Positions 54,743 through 64,000 of a stretch of DNA of 64,000 nt are shown here, in pieces. How positions within the stretch are numbered: position 1 is the stretch's first letter; the number at the start of each line of letters is the position of its first letter. The stretch is from contig JBBHKE010000967.1 of NCBI GenBank assembly GCA_037447655.1, positions 416,297 to 480,296 of the forward strand, given 5' to 3'. The translations under genes were made by a program, and so were the position numbers. The notes under the pieces are model-generated. The model did no database searches. It was not told where the DNA came from and saw only the letters and a program-made list of their open reading frames with translations. This DNA is from Zygnema cylindricum (Eukaryota > Streptophyta > Zygnematophyceae > Zygnematales > Zygnemataceae).

Positions 54743-55681
54743 CAGAATTTACATCTCAAATTGAGCCTCTAAGACAACCCTGACCCACTTTTGTTTGAAC
54801 AAGAATAGCAACCATCTAGGCAAGCAATCATCAAAACCAACTTTACCCGATCAAGGGAGGACTCCACTGAGTCGGCCGCAAAAGGAATCACTCAAAATTC
54901 TCACCCAAGCATAATGTTATGGCTGATCAAAGTCAACAAATATATACAGAATCTCTTTGGGAGAGAGGTAACAGAAAACTTCCTAAGTTCTAAATTCCTA
55001 CTCACAACCCCTATCTAGTGACCTATCTACCAATCACAATACTGTAACATACAATTTGTAGAAGAGAAGGTACACTAGTCGCGGTACAATATGTACGGCC
55101 TTTTTACGACATGAATGAAATTGATGTACCTTCCATGTCTAATGCCATGGGTTTATCGCGTCTTCCTCTAATGACCTCTCCAAACCCGTTACCTGTCAAT
55201 CTGTCGGCTCTTTAGCATAAGCCGCCAAACGAGCCATTATGGTATGTTGGCACTCACGCGAACTGTCTGCTCGTAGTTTTCCAATCGATCTCGTCTGTTC
55301 GATTCCGGCGGCGCAAAGAATGTTCTTTGTCGCTGTTTGTACTTTACGGTCGTCGTACTTTTCTCGTTCCGTGTTCACCATTTAGTAGGTTAGCCTTTGA
55401 ATGAAATATCCGCGGAAGAATTATTTATATAATAATCGAATCATACATGTGTATTGATTCTTCTACGACCTAATGAATAAGGCCGTCGGCTATGCTATAT
55501 TCTGCAGGACCTACAATAAAATCCAGATTGGTCAAAATATTTTGTTAAGTCCTCTTCTCTCTCTCTCCTTAGTTTGCATTTTTGCTAAGGAGACAGCCAT
55601 GGTGGCTCTCTGCCTAACTCTCTCTCTCCTATCTAGAGTGTAGGAAATAAACTAGTGACCTGAGAATTACTTTTTTCAACA
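54743..55681 (-). repeat. 5' LTR of element Y (inner end deleted)
   Basis: Minus strand begins TGTTGAAAAAAGTAATTC at 55681. It has a leader stem GACTC/GAGTC (about 54862-54875), TATATATT (about 54947), a GTAC-bearing promoter and a decayed tRNA-like block (about 55460-55530). This outer end is the right border of the transposon block. Confidence 0.8.
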
Positions 55682-58600
55682 ACAAAACCCTAAATATCTA
55701 CAATGTCACAAAAAAATCGACGTCTACAACGTCGTCGTCTTTGTAAACTTCATCAATTTTAGGAAGTTTCGTAGTCGTCTACATTTCGTTCGGTGGTGTG
55801 TTGCGCATTTTGTATACGTATACAACTATCACACATTTAAAATAACGAAGGCCTAATTAACCATTTCGTTTTTGGACATAAGAACAATTTGAAAGTACAC
55901 CGTAAAATTTGCGCTAAAATCCAAATTGACATTGTAAAGTTTCGATTACATTCGCACACCACGTAATGTCACTTTCCCGTGTGATAAAGTTAGGGTTTTT
56001 TTTCTATCGTTTTCCTCCAAAACTTAGCCTGCAATGAGAGAATCCGCAGCAATACCAAAACATTGAAATTACCACACTACAATTTGCGCCAATTTGAAAC
56101 TTTAGATATATTGCAGTTTGTCGTCTTGCGCATTTCGACCCACTTTACTGTCCTTTCAACTCATCTTCAAACTTCTACTCAAATCACGTTGATTTTAACT
56201 AAAGTTTTATGATGTGAATGAATAGACCAACGTTGTCGCACGCGTCGAAGGTTTGTTAAAACTTTTCTACACGGAGTACCAAAAATAAAAATCCATTGCA
56301 CGTTTACAACCTATGTGTACTTTTTTCGGTGGCTGTGGAGGGGTCTCGACCTATGGACGCCATTTCGTCAAAAGCGAAGTCCGTGAAGGCTCGTCTTTCT
56401 CCCTCCCTCTCTCATTATCAAGTCTATCTCACAATTATTACAATGAAAAACGGCAAGAATGGTATCTACTGAACTCTGAAAAAGATTACTTTTAACTGTC
56501 TTAGGGCGTATTTTGATGGCAAGTAGAGTGAGAAAGGACGAAAAAACAAAATCGGGAAACCATGGCGGAAAGTTTTGGAATTAGTGACGTCGACGCTACC
56601 ATAAGTGAGTGTGACGCCAAAATATCATAAACCCCAAACATGTACAATGTCACAAGAAACCACTATACAGTAAACGCCTATAACCGTTGCTATTTTGTAA
56701 GCGTCATCAATTATCGCAAGTTTTGTAGTCGTTTACAACCGTCAAAAATTATACCCACGTCTACATCCGTCACAATTTAAAGTAACTATTTCATTTGGTT
56801 ACATCAGAACGCTCTGAAAGTAGTACATTATATCTTCGCTAAAAAACAAAGTAACAAGACTAGGTTTCAGTTACATGGTATAGTGCCCTAAGGCGTCAGT
56901 TATAAATTCACAACCACTTAATTTTTTTTTTTGGGTCATACAAGATTTACACTTTCGTATTTAAGGTAATGGAACGTTTCACTTAAAAATATTTGAATAA
57001 AATATCGTATGACAATCTGTACTTTTTCCATAATTTTCATAAAATTAGTGCGATTGTTTCTTTCTAGACAATACCCCGTGAAGTACAGTACAGTAAAGCC
57101 ACGCGGCAGTTCTCGAATTTTTAAACCAAATTCGTCGGGTTCGAGGTATTTCTCATCACCTCATATCTCCCCGACAAGGAATGCGTACGAACTTGTCGGG
57201 TAGCAACGCCTGGTAAGCACAAAATGATCAGCGGTCATATGATGTTACGACTGCGGTCATTCTGCCCATCAATGCATCAAGGCTTACGGTCTTTTTGTCA
57301 TTTTGCTAAATTCATTCATTTGATTTCTATGTTGCAGCTACACTGTTTGGACGGTCGCGATGCAACGTCCTCTGCAAAACATTTTGTCGGCTAGATCGGA
57401 CGGCAAATGGGTTCGAAACCTCACCTGTGGTCAACTACTTTCAACATTATAAAGTGCGTCATAAAATTTTCTGCCAAGTTCTGATACGATTTCAAGATTA
57501 TCGTCCCTTTTATGTAAGTACATTGTACTTACGTAATATGTACGGTTTAGCACTGTACCTGCTGACGTTTGTGCCTGCAGCAACACAAAAGAACGCATTC
57601 AAATACACAAAGTGCCATCGCAATTTGTACTTTAGTTGTAATTTGGTTACACTGACCGAAAAGAGCATAAAAAAAAAATATTGTCCAAAGTACGTTAGCC
57701 GGCAATACTGTGGCAGTACAAGTACAGCCGAGCCACTGCCAGCTTCAAAATCTGAAAACTGGCGGTCCATATGATACGAAACCCTAAAAACTGTGCGATT
57801 GCTATGTTTGTCGTGTTGGGGACTTAAGGTACCGTGTAGGCATACACGTGTTAGCGTACGGCCAGATAAGAATCGTCTTGTGGTGTTGTACACTGTGATG
57901 ACTGGGTGTGTCAACTGCCAAAGTGGGCCGCCGAGTTCTAAAAGTCCTCTACACGTGCAGGAAACATTTCGCTAAAGACAAACATTTCTTGACATGCTGG
58001 AGATTTGGACTTTGGACAGTGCTTCGTTCAAATTCGGCGATGCTGGATTGGACATGTGGCAGATTCTGGTAAGGTGGTCAAAAATATAAAGCTACAAATG
58101 TCAAGATGAGCACGGCATCGATTGTCGTTTTGCCCAAGTCGATATTTTTTCGGGACATAGGACTAGCGGGACACATGTCACTATAAATAGAATTATCGAT
58201 TTTCTGTCATTTAAATATTCTGTATAGAGTAAAAAATGTACTGATTCTATATTGTATAGAAATCAGTCTTGTTCATACGCGGTTCCGCTACACGCGGACC
58301 GTACGCTTGAGAAGAAAACAGACAAATCTCCAACCAAAAAAGGAAAATCGGTACGATTGGGTCAAAAACAGCGCGAGAAAAAAAAATATCTCTTGGCCAA
58401 TGAGAGGAAGCGGTCCTTGGAGCAGAAACGGAAGCATGAAAAAGGCAAGAAAACAAAAAATCGACCGACAAAATGTCAAAAATAACAAAAACGTCACCGG
58501 GTTACTATTTGAAACACGTACCTCGTGAACAGTTGTCGATTATGAATCGACGACTGCGATGGAAAGGTCAGATTCTGACCTATCGAAGGTCCTTGGCGAG

Positions 58601-59340
58601 CCAATTGAAATCTTAACACGTGTCTATATTTTTTGCAATCGAAGACTCGCAACTTAATCGGCCACGTAGACAAAAAAGCAAAAAATATTCAAAAAAGTAG
58701 CCGAAAAATCAGTAACCCTAATTAGCAATACACGGCGTACGGTACAGTACACCGTGTATCACTATTAGTGGTACAATTTTTAAATAAAATCAATTTCTGT
58801 ATTTTTTGCCGCTTACAATATCTTTTCTCCGTGCACGTGTCGGATGCTATTTCCGACGGTCGCGATTGAAAGGCAAGATTTTCATCTTCCAGTTGGCGGT
58901 ATTCAAAATCGGACACGCACGCACGTGCGATTTTTTTATTCAATTCGCCGAAAAACTATCAGCGGTAATTAGGGAGAAGTACGATGTACGAAAGCTACAG
59001 TACAGTACTGTACTGTCGAACAAAAAGTACAATGCGGCCGTCAAAATCAAGACAGCAGAAAATTCAAAATTCCTAATCATACAAAACGACAAACAAGAAT
59101 AGGAAGTCGGCAGGGATTTCTCGATCGTATGACATATACGACAAAAATCCGGCTGGAAAAGCCGATATGGGAAGGAAAGACACGTACGGAAGTCGCTGAG
59201 AACCTGCCCGGAAAAAGTAGAAGCTAAAAAAAAAAAAAAAAAAGAGAAAGGCAAAAAAAAAGGAAAAAAAAGTGAGTTGACTGTACGGAAACGCACTGGC
59301 AAATAGATTCTCCCCTCTTTCGTGGTCAAAGTGAACAGTA
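55682..59340. other. Intergenic DNA upstream of the RIN4-like gene
   Basis: No convincing coding sequence on either strand. A diverged direct repeat of about 170 bp (about 55685-55860 and 56632-56800; both contain TACAATGTCACA and GTAGTCGT) is visible. GTAC-centred palindromes occur at 57514-57532, 58728-58759 and 58997-59016. A TATA-like CTATAAATAG lies at about 58182 with only a short lysine-rich frame after it. GGTTCGAAACC at 57410 has no matching tRNA context. Confidence 0.6.
58997..59016. repeat. 20-bp perfect palindrome with nested GTAC
   Basis: ACAGTACAGT followed by its exact reverse complement ACTGTACTGT, about 620 bp upstream of the RIN4-like start codon. It could be a paired binding site or a chance product of GTAC-rich sequence. 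Confidence 0.55.
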
Positions 59341-59355
59341 AAAAGCCAGATAGTG

Positions 59356-59361
59356 GGGGGG

Positions 59362-59393
<32 letters not shown>

Positions 59394-59570
59394 ACCGAGA
59401 GGAAGAGAGGAAAATAAAGGCGAGAGGTAGAGGAGGGAGAGGAGAAAAAGAAAACAGAAAAGGAGAGAGAGGGAAGGAGAGAGAGGGAGGGAGAGAGAGA
59501 GAGAGAGAAGAGAAGAGAAGAGAGAGAGAGGAGAGGGAGAGAGAGGAGAGAGAGACAAAAAAAGACGCTT
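59356..59570 (+). repeat. GA microsatellite upstream of the RIN4-like start
   Basis: Almost pure purine (GA)n and GAGAGG units on the plus strand, ending about 65 bp before the ATG. It may lie in the promoter or 5' UTR. GA runs are bound by plant BBR/BPC factors in general; binding here is inference. Confidence 0.75.
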
Positions 59571-59633
59571 TCTTAAATTCTAGAAAAAAAACCTTCATCT
59601 TTTTTTGGAATCAGGGAGGTTCAAATTTTTTAA

Positions 59634-62600
59634 ATGGAGGTGAGCTTCTTCGAAATGCCTCACTCTCTCTCTCCCCCCCCCTCTTCTTCCCCCCCCTCCA
59701 TTTTTCTTCTCTCCGTCCCTCCCCTTTTTTTCTCTTTCCTTCCACCCCTCTTTTTTTCTCTCCTCCTCTTCCCTTTTTTTTTTTTTTCTTTCCTCCCTCT
59801 CTCCCCCTCCTCCCCTAATTTCTCCCTTCACTCCCTCCCTCCCTCCCTCTCCTCACACACGTTTTTTTTTTGTTTTTTTTTATTTATTTATTTATTATTT
59901 ATTTATTATTTCTTTTTTGGGTGTGTCACAGAAAATCAGATAATGTCAATTTATCACTTTTTGTCTCAATTTGATTATTAAAAAAAAAAAAAAAAAGGGA
60001 AACTAAAATTGGTAGAAAAGGAATAAATCGAAAAAAAAAAGAAAAAAGAAAGGGGGGACAGAGGGATTGGTGGAGTGCGAGAGAGGGAGAGAGAGAGGGG
60101 GGGGAGAGGGGGGAAGGGGAAGAGGGGGAGGGAAGAAGGAGAGGGAGAGGAAGAGAAAGGGGGAGGAAGAGAGAGGGAGAGGAGAGGGGGAACCGGGAGA
60201 GAGAAAGGCAGGCAGAGGGAGAGAGAAAACAGAGCGAGTAAGAGAAACAGAGAAGAGAGACAGAGAGGGAGAGAGAGAGGTCCTTCATCAGCCACATCGC
60301 TCTCACCGTTCGCCTCTCCCCCTTCCCCTCCCCCCTCCTTCTTCCCCTCCCCCCCACCCCCTTCCCCTCACCTCCTTCCCCTCACCTCCTTCCCCTTACC
60401 CTCATCAGCCACATCAATCTCTCCGTTCGCCCATCACCCTTCCCCTCCCCCTCCTTCTCCCCCTCTCCCTCCCCCTCCTCCCCACCCCCTTCCCTTCACC
60501 CCCTTCCCCTCTCCCTCTCCCTCTCCCTCTCCCTTGCAGTCCACGGATCCGCCCAACCGTACCGTCGTCCCCAGATTCGGCGAATGGTGCGACATGTCAC
60601 GTCCCATGTCGTACTCCGGGCAGTTTGCGATCGCACGTGCGGCACGTGTGGGATCCTCTCCGGATTCCGACGACCGTTCGAGAGTCGGTTCCTCGGCCGT
60701 CCAAAAATCCGACATCCAAAAGTTGACGGCCGTCGGCGATCCGCCGTCTCCGACGCCTCCCCCGAAGCTTCCGCGAAACTTCGTCGCGCTGCAGCGAAGG
60801 TCCCGGTCTCCCCCCTCCGTGACAACGAGGACGGCGGCGGTCAGTTGTACGGACGGACGGTCGTATTCGCCGAAACGTACGGACGTACCTTTCCCTAATC
60901 CGTACAATCGTATGGACGTACGTTCTCATTCGCCGAAGCGTACCGACGTACCTTTTCCTACTTCTCAAAATCGTACGGACGCACGTTTTCATTCGCCGAA
61001 ACGTACGGATGTACCTTTTCCGAATGCTCAAAATCGGACGGACACACCTTCTGATTCGCCGAAACGTACGACGGATGTACCTTCGTCTCATTCTCAAAAT
61101 CGTACGGAGTTGCCTCCCTCAAAATCTCCGAATCGTACGGTCGTTGCGAAACCGGGAAGCAGGCCTCCGCCGATGGTCATGTCCGAGGTGTCGATGGGCA
61201 TGTGGGTAGGTGATGACGTTTGTGCTGACGTCAGCGATATGGACAAGGAGGGGGGGAGGAGGGAGAAGGGAGAAGGGAGAGAGGGGAGAGAGGGAAGCGG
61301 AGAAAACGGAGACGAAAATGGAAATGGAAACGAGAGAAGCAGAAACAGGTCTGGAAATGGATCCGAAAAGAGAGGGTTGCAAATCGATGTAAATTTTCTG
61401 CAATCTCCCAAAGAATTTTTAAAAAACGACAAAAAAAATTTGGACGCTTTCAGTCCAGAAGAGTCGAAAAGGAATCAAAGTTTTAGTCCGAAAGATTATG
61501 GAAGTCCCAATTATTACAGCGAAAAGGGGGGGGGGGGGGAGGGGAGGGGTAGGAGGAGAAGCGATTTTCGAAGTAGGTCTTTGTCTTCGTCGTCGTCGTC
61601 TCTCATCATGGAACTTCCGGCCGTACGGGAAACTGTACGGAAAACTCTCCTGAAAACGGAAAATAACGACGATCCCAATTCTGCCAATGAGAGTCCGACA
61701 TCACACGTGCGAAAACTGAACTCTCCAATGGCCAGTCAGAGTCCTGGAAAACACGTGCCAGAATTTGGGGCGTGGGATAAATATATGGCGGCGGTGGTGA
61801 AGGAGCAAAAGGAGAGGAAGGAGAGAGGAGAGGGAGAGGAGGGTTTGATCACCCGTCAATTCGAGGCTATGATAGACGGAAGAAGGGGAATTTGCCTGGA
61901 AAGTCCCAGGAAAGAAGTTGCTGACGTGGCAAAAGGTGCGGAGTCCAATAATGTGCAGACGCCATATCAGAAGGTGCCAGCTCAGCAAGTGCCACGCCAG
62001 CAAATTGCAGATAAGGTCATTCAATCGCCACGTCAGCGAGTGAGGGATCAGGAGTCGCCTCGACCGGAATTGCCACCTGCCCGTTCGCCACGTCAGCAAC
62101 TGGCAGCTCAGCAAGTGCCACGTCAGCAAGTGTCAGATCAGAAGCCACGTCAGCAGGATCCGGATTCAATTGTCCAGTCACCACGTCAGCAAGTGAGAGT
62201 ACCGCCATCACCTCGACAGGAATTGCCACCTGTCAAACTGCCGTCTCAGCAAATCCCAGCTCAGCAAATTCCAGACCAGCAAATGCCACGTCAGCAAGTG
62301 CCACGTCAGCAGGTACCGAAGCAGCAAGTGGTAGGTCAGTGTCAGCAGCTGCCAGGTCAGCAGAAAAATCCACAAGAGGTTCAGATGAGACAAGGAGGGT
62401 TAGTGGTAGGGCCCACCAAGTTGGGCATGGGGAGGGAGGAGAGAGAGACACGTGGCGCTCCAGTACCAGCTGGCAAGGAGAAAACGACAGAAACTAAAGG
62501 GATACAAGTGGGGAAAGAAACAGAGAAGACCGAAAAAGTTCCGACGGGAGAAAAGGAGGATTCTCGTTCTTCAAAAGGTCGAAAAACCCCAGTTTTTGGA

Positions 62601-63270
62601 AATTTTGCAAAGGAAGGAGACGGTTATACAAAACAGTTTGAACAGTTTAGGGAAGGGAAGCAACAGAGAGAGAAAGGGAAAACGGGAGGAAAAGGAGGGG
62701 GAGGGGGAGGTGTAGGGGTAGGAGGAGGAGGTGCAGGAGGACCGAAAGTGGTACCACATGATGATAAAATGACAACCTTGGAGACTGAGGTGAAACTTGT
62801 GTTGGTTTTTGTTTGTTTGTTTGTTTGCTTGCTTTTTTTTTTATTTGCTTTTTCTTTTATGTTTTTGTTTATCATTCCTTTTTTTTTGGGGTTTCATTTT
62901 GCTTTACAGTGTTTTTTCGTCTATTTTTTTGTTTTTTCTGCTTTTGTTATTTTGTTTTTTGTCGGACTGGAGAAACAACTGTTCGAACGTTAGGTCTCTT
63001 TTATTTGTTTTTTTTTGGGTCAGGAGGGGAACAATTCTGAATTTTCTGGTAAAGAAACGATGTAAACTACATTTTTTGTTGTGATTCTCTCCTTTTAAGT
63101 CTTTTCATTCGTTTTCTCAAAAAGGACAGTTATAGTGGGCAGAAAACCTTTCTAACTATGCTCCCCCTTTTCTTTTTGTTTTTTCGTAGAATTCACGTCA
63201 TCGTCAAACTCAAAGTCGAGGAAAACACATTTTTTGTCGTTTTTATAAGAAGTTGGGAAAGAAAGTTTAA
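59634..63270 (+). CDS. Large RIN4/NOI-family protein with three NOI-type motifs
   Basis: Proposed model: exon 1 59634-59639 (ATGGAG), exon 2 60540-62789, exon 3 63190-63270, joined in phase 0, about 778 residues. Donors AG|GTGAGC and GAG|GTGAAA; acceptors CCCTTGCAG and TTTTTCGTAG. The family signature PxFGxW occurs at residues 13-18 (PRFGEW, followed by SYSGQFAIAR), 409-414 (PEFGAW, followed later by TRQFEAMIDGR) and 686-691 (PVFGNF, Trp to Phe, followed by GDGYTKQFEQFREG). RIN4 is a membrane-tethered immune regulator, and effector protease AvrRpt2 cuts at VPxFGxW-type sites. The C-terminus (KHIFCRFYKKLGKKV) has one Cys among basic and aromatic residues, suiting acylation and membrane binding. 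Canonical RIN4 is about 211 residues, so the low-complexity linkers are the oddity. Exon 2 is well supported; tiny exon 1 is a guess from a good start and donor. Confidence 0.72.
59640..60539 (+). other. Proposed intron 1 of the RIN4-like gene, low-complexity
   Basis: It begins GTGAGC and ends in a long pyrimidine tract and CCCTTGCAG. It contains (CT)n (59663-59845), a TTTA repeat (59878-59912), (GA)n (60065-60285) and (CT)n (60295-60532). The open frame running through the second half is a by-product of these repeats. Confidence 0.6.
60855..61110 (+). repeat. Coding tandem repeat of 21 residues in the RIN4-like linker
   Basis: The octamer TCGCCGAA recurs at 60867, 60930, 60993 and 61056, exactly 63 bp apart, so the period is 21 codons (residues about 108-195). 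The consensus core is SPKRTDVPFP, then NRTD. SPKR is a minimal Pro-directed phosphorylation pattern. Confidence 0.85.
61960..62370 (+). repeat. Coding Gln/Pro-rich repeat (PRQQVP) in the RIN4-like linker
   Basis: More than ten imperfect copies of a unit coding [VS]PRQQ[VL] (DNA CCACGTCAGCAAGTG), residues about 476-613. The DNA unit contains ACGTCA, so the coding strand repeats a bZIP-like core as a side effect. Predicted disordered. Confidence 0.82.
62790..63189 (+). other. Proposed intron 2 of the RIN4-like gene
   Basis: 400 bp, T-rich, GTGAAA at the start and TTTTTCGTAG at the end. Reading through instead would add a hydrophobic Phe-rich tail to 62993 that looks like intron translation. 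Confidence 0.65.
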
Positions 63271-63306
63271 GTATTTTGATGGGGTTTAATTGTAAAGAAA
63301 ATTCAA

Positions 63307-63312
63307 AATAAA
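63307..63312 (+). terminator. Poly(A) signal of the RIN4-like gene
   Basis: AATAAA, 37 bp after the proposed stop codon in exon 3. This supports the exon 3 model. Confidence 0.55.
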
Positions 63313-63889
63313 GTTGTCCCAAACAAAAAATTTGCAAGTGGAAATTCGAGTTTCAATTGAAAATCGAGAAATGGGAGAAAGAGGAGAATTGACGTAGTTG
63401 TGGAGGAAAATTAAGTATTTCTTTTTTGGTAGCTTATTTTAAAACTTTGTTGTATATAGCTGGATTCAAATAATGGGTTTTTGGGAGGAGAGAAATGGGC
63501 GATTGACAAGTTTTTTTGTTAAATTAAGTTGAAGTTTGACCATTAAAATTTTTTAAGTTCCGTTGTTGCGTTAATAAGAATTGTTCAAATTAGGTCCCAA
63601 AAAAAAAAAAAAAACAGAAAAGAACTGTTTGGAAAGACTTAGTCTTAATCTTGATACTTTGGTACATTGATTTTGATCATTTGATGGACTATTCCAAAAG
63701 CAGTTAGGAATAAGGAAAGAAAACTAGGTAGGAAAGAGTGAAATTAAAAGAAAACGGTACTGATGTCATCGGTACAATGTTAGCAATACTATTTGTACCT
63801 TCCTGTTTTTTTGTTTCTAATTGTTTTTTTGCGAACACAGTCTTACATGAAAAAGAAATTAAATTGCGAAAATTGTATTTGGCATGGTT
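63313..63889. other. 3' flank without recognised genes
   Basis: AT-rich, with an A run at about 63600-63614. No ORF or repeat family recognised. Confidence 0.5.
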
Positions 63890-63923
<34 letters not shown>

Positions 63924-64000
63924 CCTCTCTCTCCCACTCCCTCTCCCACTCCCTCTCTCACTCCCTCTCCCTCTCCCTCTCCCTCTCCCTCTCCCTCTCC
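63890..64000 (+). repeat. CT microsatellite at the window end
   Basis: (CT)n changing to (CCCTCT)n, continuing past the window. Confidence 0.9.

Noticed and set aside
57410-57420. Exact B-box sequence GGTTCGAAACC in the intergenic region
   Set aside because: No A box at suitable spacing and no tRNA fold around it. A chance match is likely.
57510-57914. 134-codon minus-strand ORF
   Set aside because: No domain, no promoter or repeat support, and a similar-length frame on the other strand. Treated as chance.
58252-58485. Lysine-rich 77-codon ORF after a TATA-like CTATAAATAG
   Set aside because: Composition follows A-rich DNA; no family resemblance; the opposite strand has equally long frames. 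The TATA match alone is not enough.
60075-60539. Continuous reading frame upstream of RIN4-like exon 2 giving an Arg/Glu then Pro/Ser-rich N-terminus
   Set aside because: It is a translation of GA and CT microsatellites and runs into a textbook pyrimidine tract plus TTGCAG acceptor. The NOI motif in known family members sits close to the start of the protein.
62790-62993. Read-through tail of the RIN4-like exon 2 as a membrane segment
   Set aside because: The Phe/Leu/Val run is a translation of T-rich intron sequence. The donor at 62790, the acceptor at 63189 and the in-phase exon 3 with poly(A) signal explain it better.

Overview
This is nuclear DNA of a land plant, and about 87% of it (positions 1 to 55,681) is a stack of nested Ty1/copia LTR retrotransposons. 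The plant origin is inferred from the copia families, the plant-type initiator tRNA-Met that their primer sites match, GT-AG introns with pyrimidine-rich acceptors, and a RIN4/NOI-family immune gene at the right end. The exact lineage cannot be read from the sequence; a non-flowering or large-genome plant is possible but unproven. I give the elements letters C to Y for reference.

Layout. 1-3,615: element C (minus), a gag-only element, inserted in B. 3,616-8,881: element B (minus), which also carries a solo LTR (4,864-5,903); B sits in an LTR fragment D (8,882-9,571). 9,572-21,025: element E (plus), split by F, a complete plus-strand element (11,914-18,425). 21,026-23,657: remains of G with solo LTR H. 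23,658-25,161: low-complexity DNA, an LTR fragment and a 0.7 kb spacer. 25,162-31,285: element K with two solo LTRs inside it. 31,297-37,193: element N (minus), the best-preserved pol. 37,194-42,195: LTR and pol fragments (P, Q, R). 42,196-46,630: T (minus) with solo LTR U. 46,631-49,565: V (minus), lying in W (49,566-54,192, minus), lying in Y (54,193-55,681, minus). 55,682-59,633: single-copy-looking DNA. 59,634-63,270: a large three-exon RIN4-like gene (about 778 residues against about 211 for canonical RIN4). The window ends in CT microsatellite.

The retrotransposons share an unusual design. The primer-binding site just inside the 5' LTR is not complementary to a tRNA 3' end. It is complementary to the anticodon arm of initiator tRNA-Met, as in Drosophila copia, which primes with a 5' half-tRNA. 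The site contains an ATG, opposite the CAU anticodon, which is in frame with gag in every copy with a readable gag N-terminus. One LTR lineage (B, F, K, N, W and relatives) also carries a tRNA-like block in U3, always antisense to the element. It further has a GTAC-rich promoter with a TATA box, and two stem-loops with compensatory changes in the transcribed leader. The other lineage (C, E, P, V) has TGTT...AACA LTR ends and places the first gag codons inside the LTR.

No element here looks fully autonomous. All carry stops, frameshifts, lost catalytic residues or internal deletions. The RIN4-like gene is the only convincing host gene. All coordinates, alignments and motif calls were made by eye.
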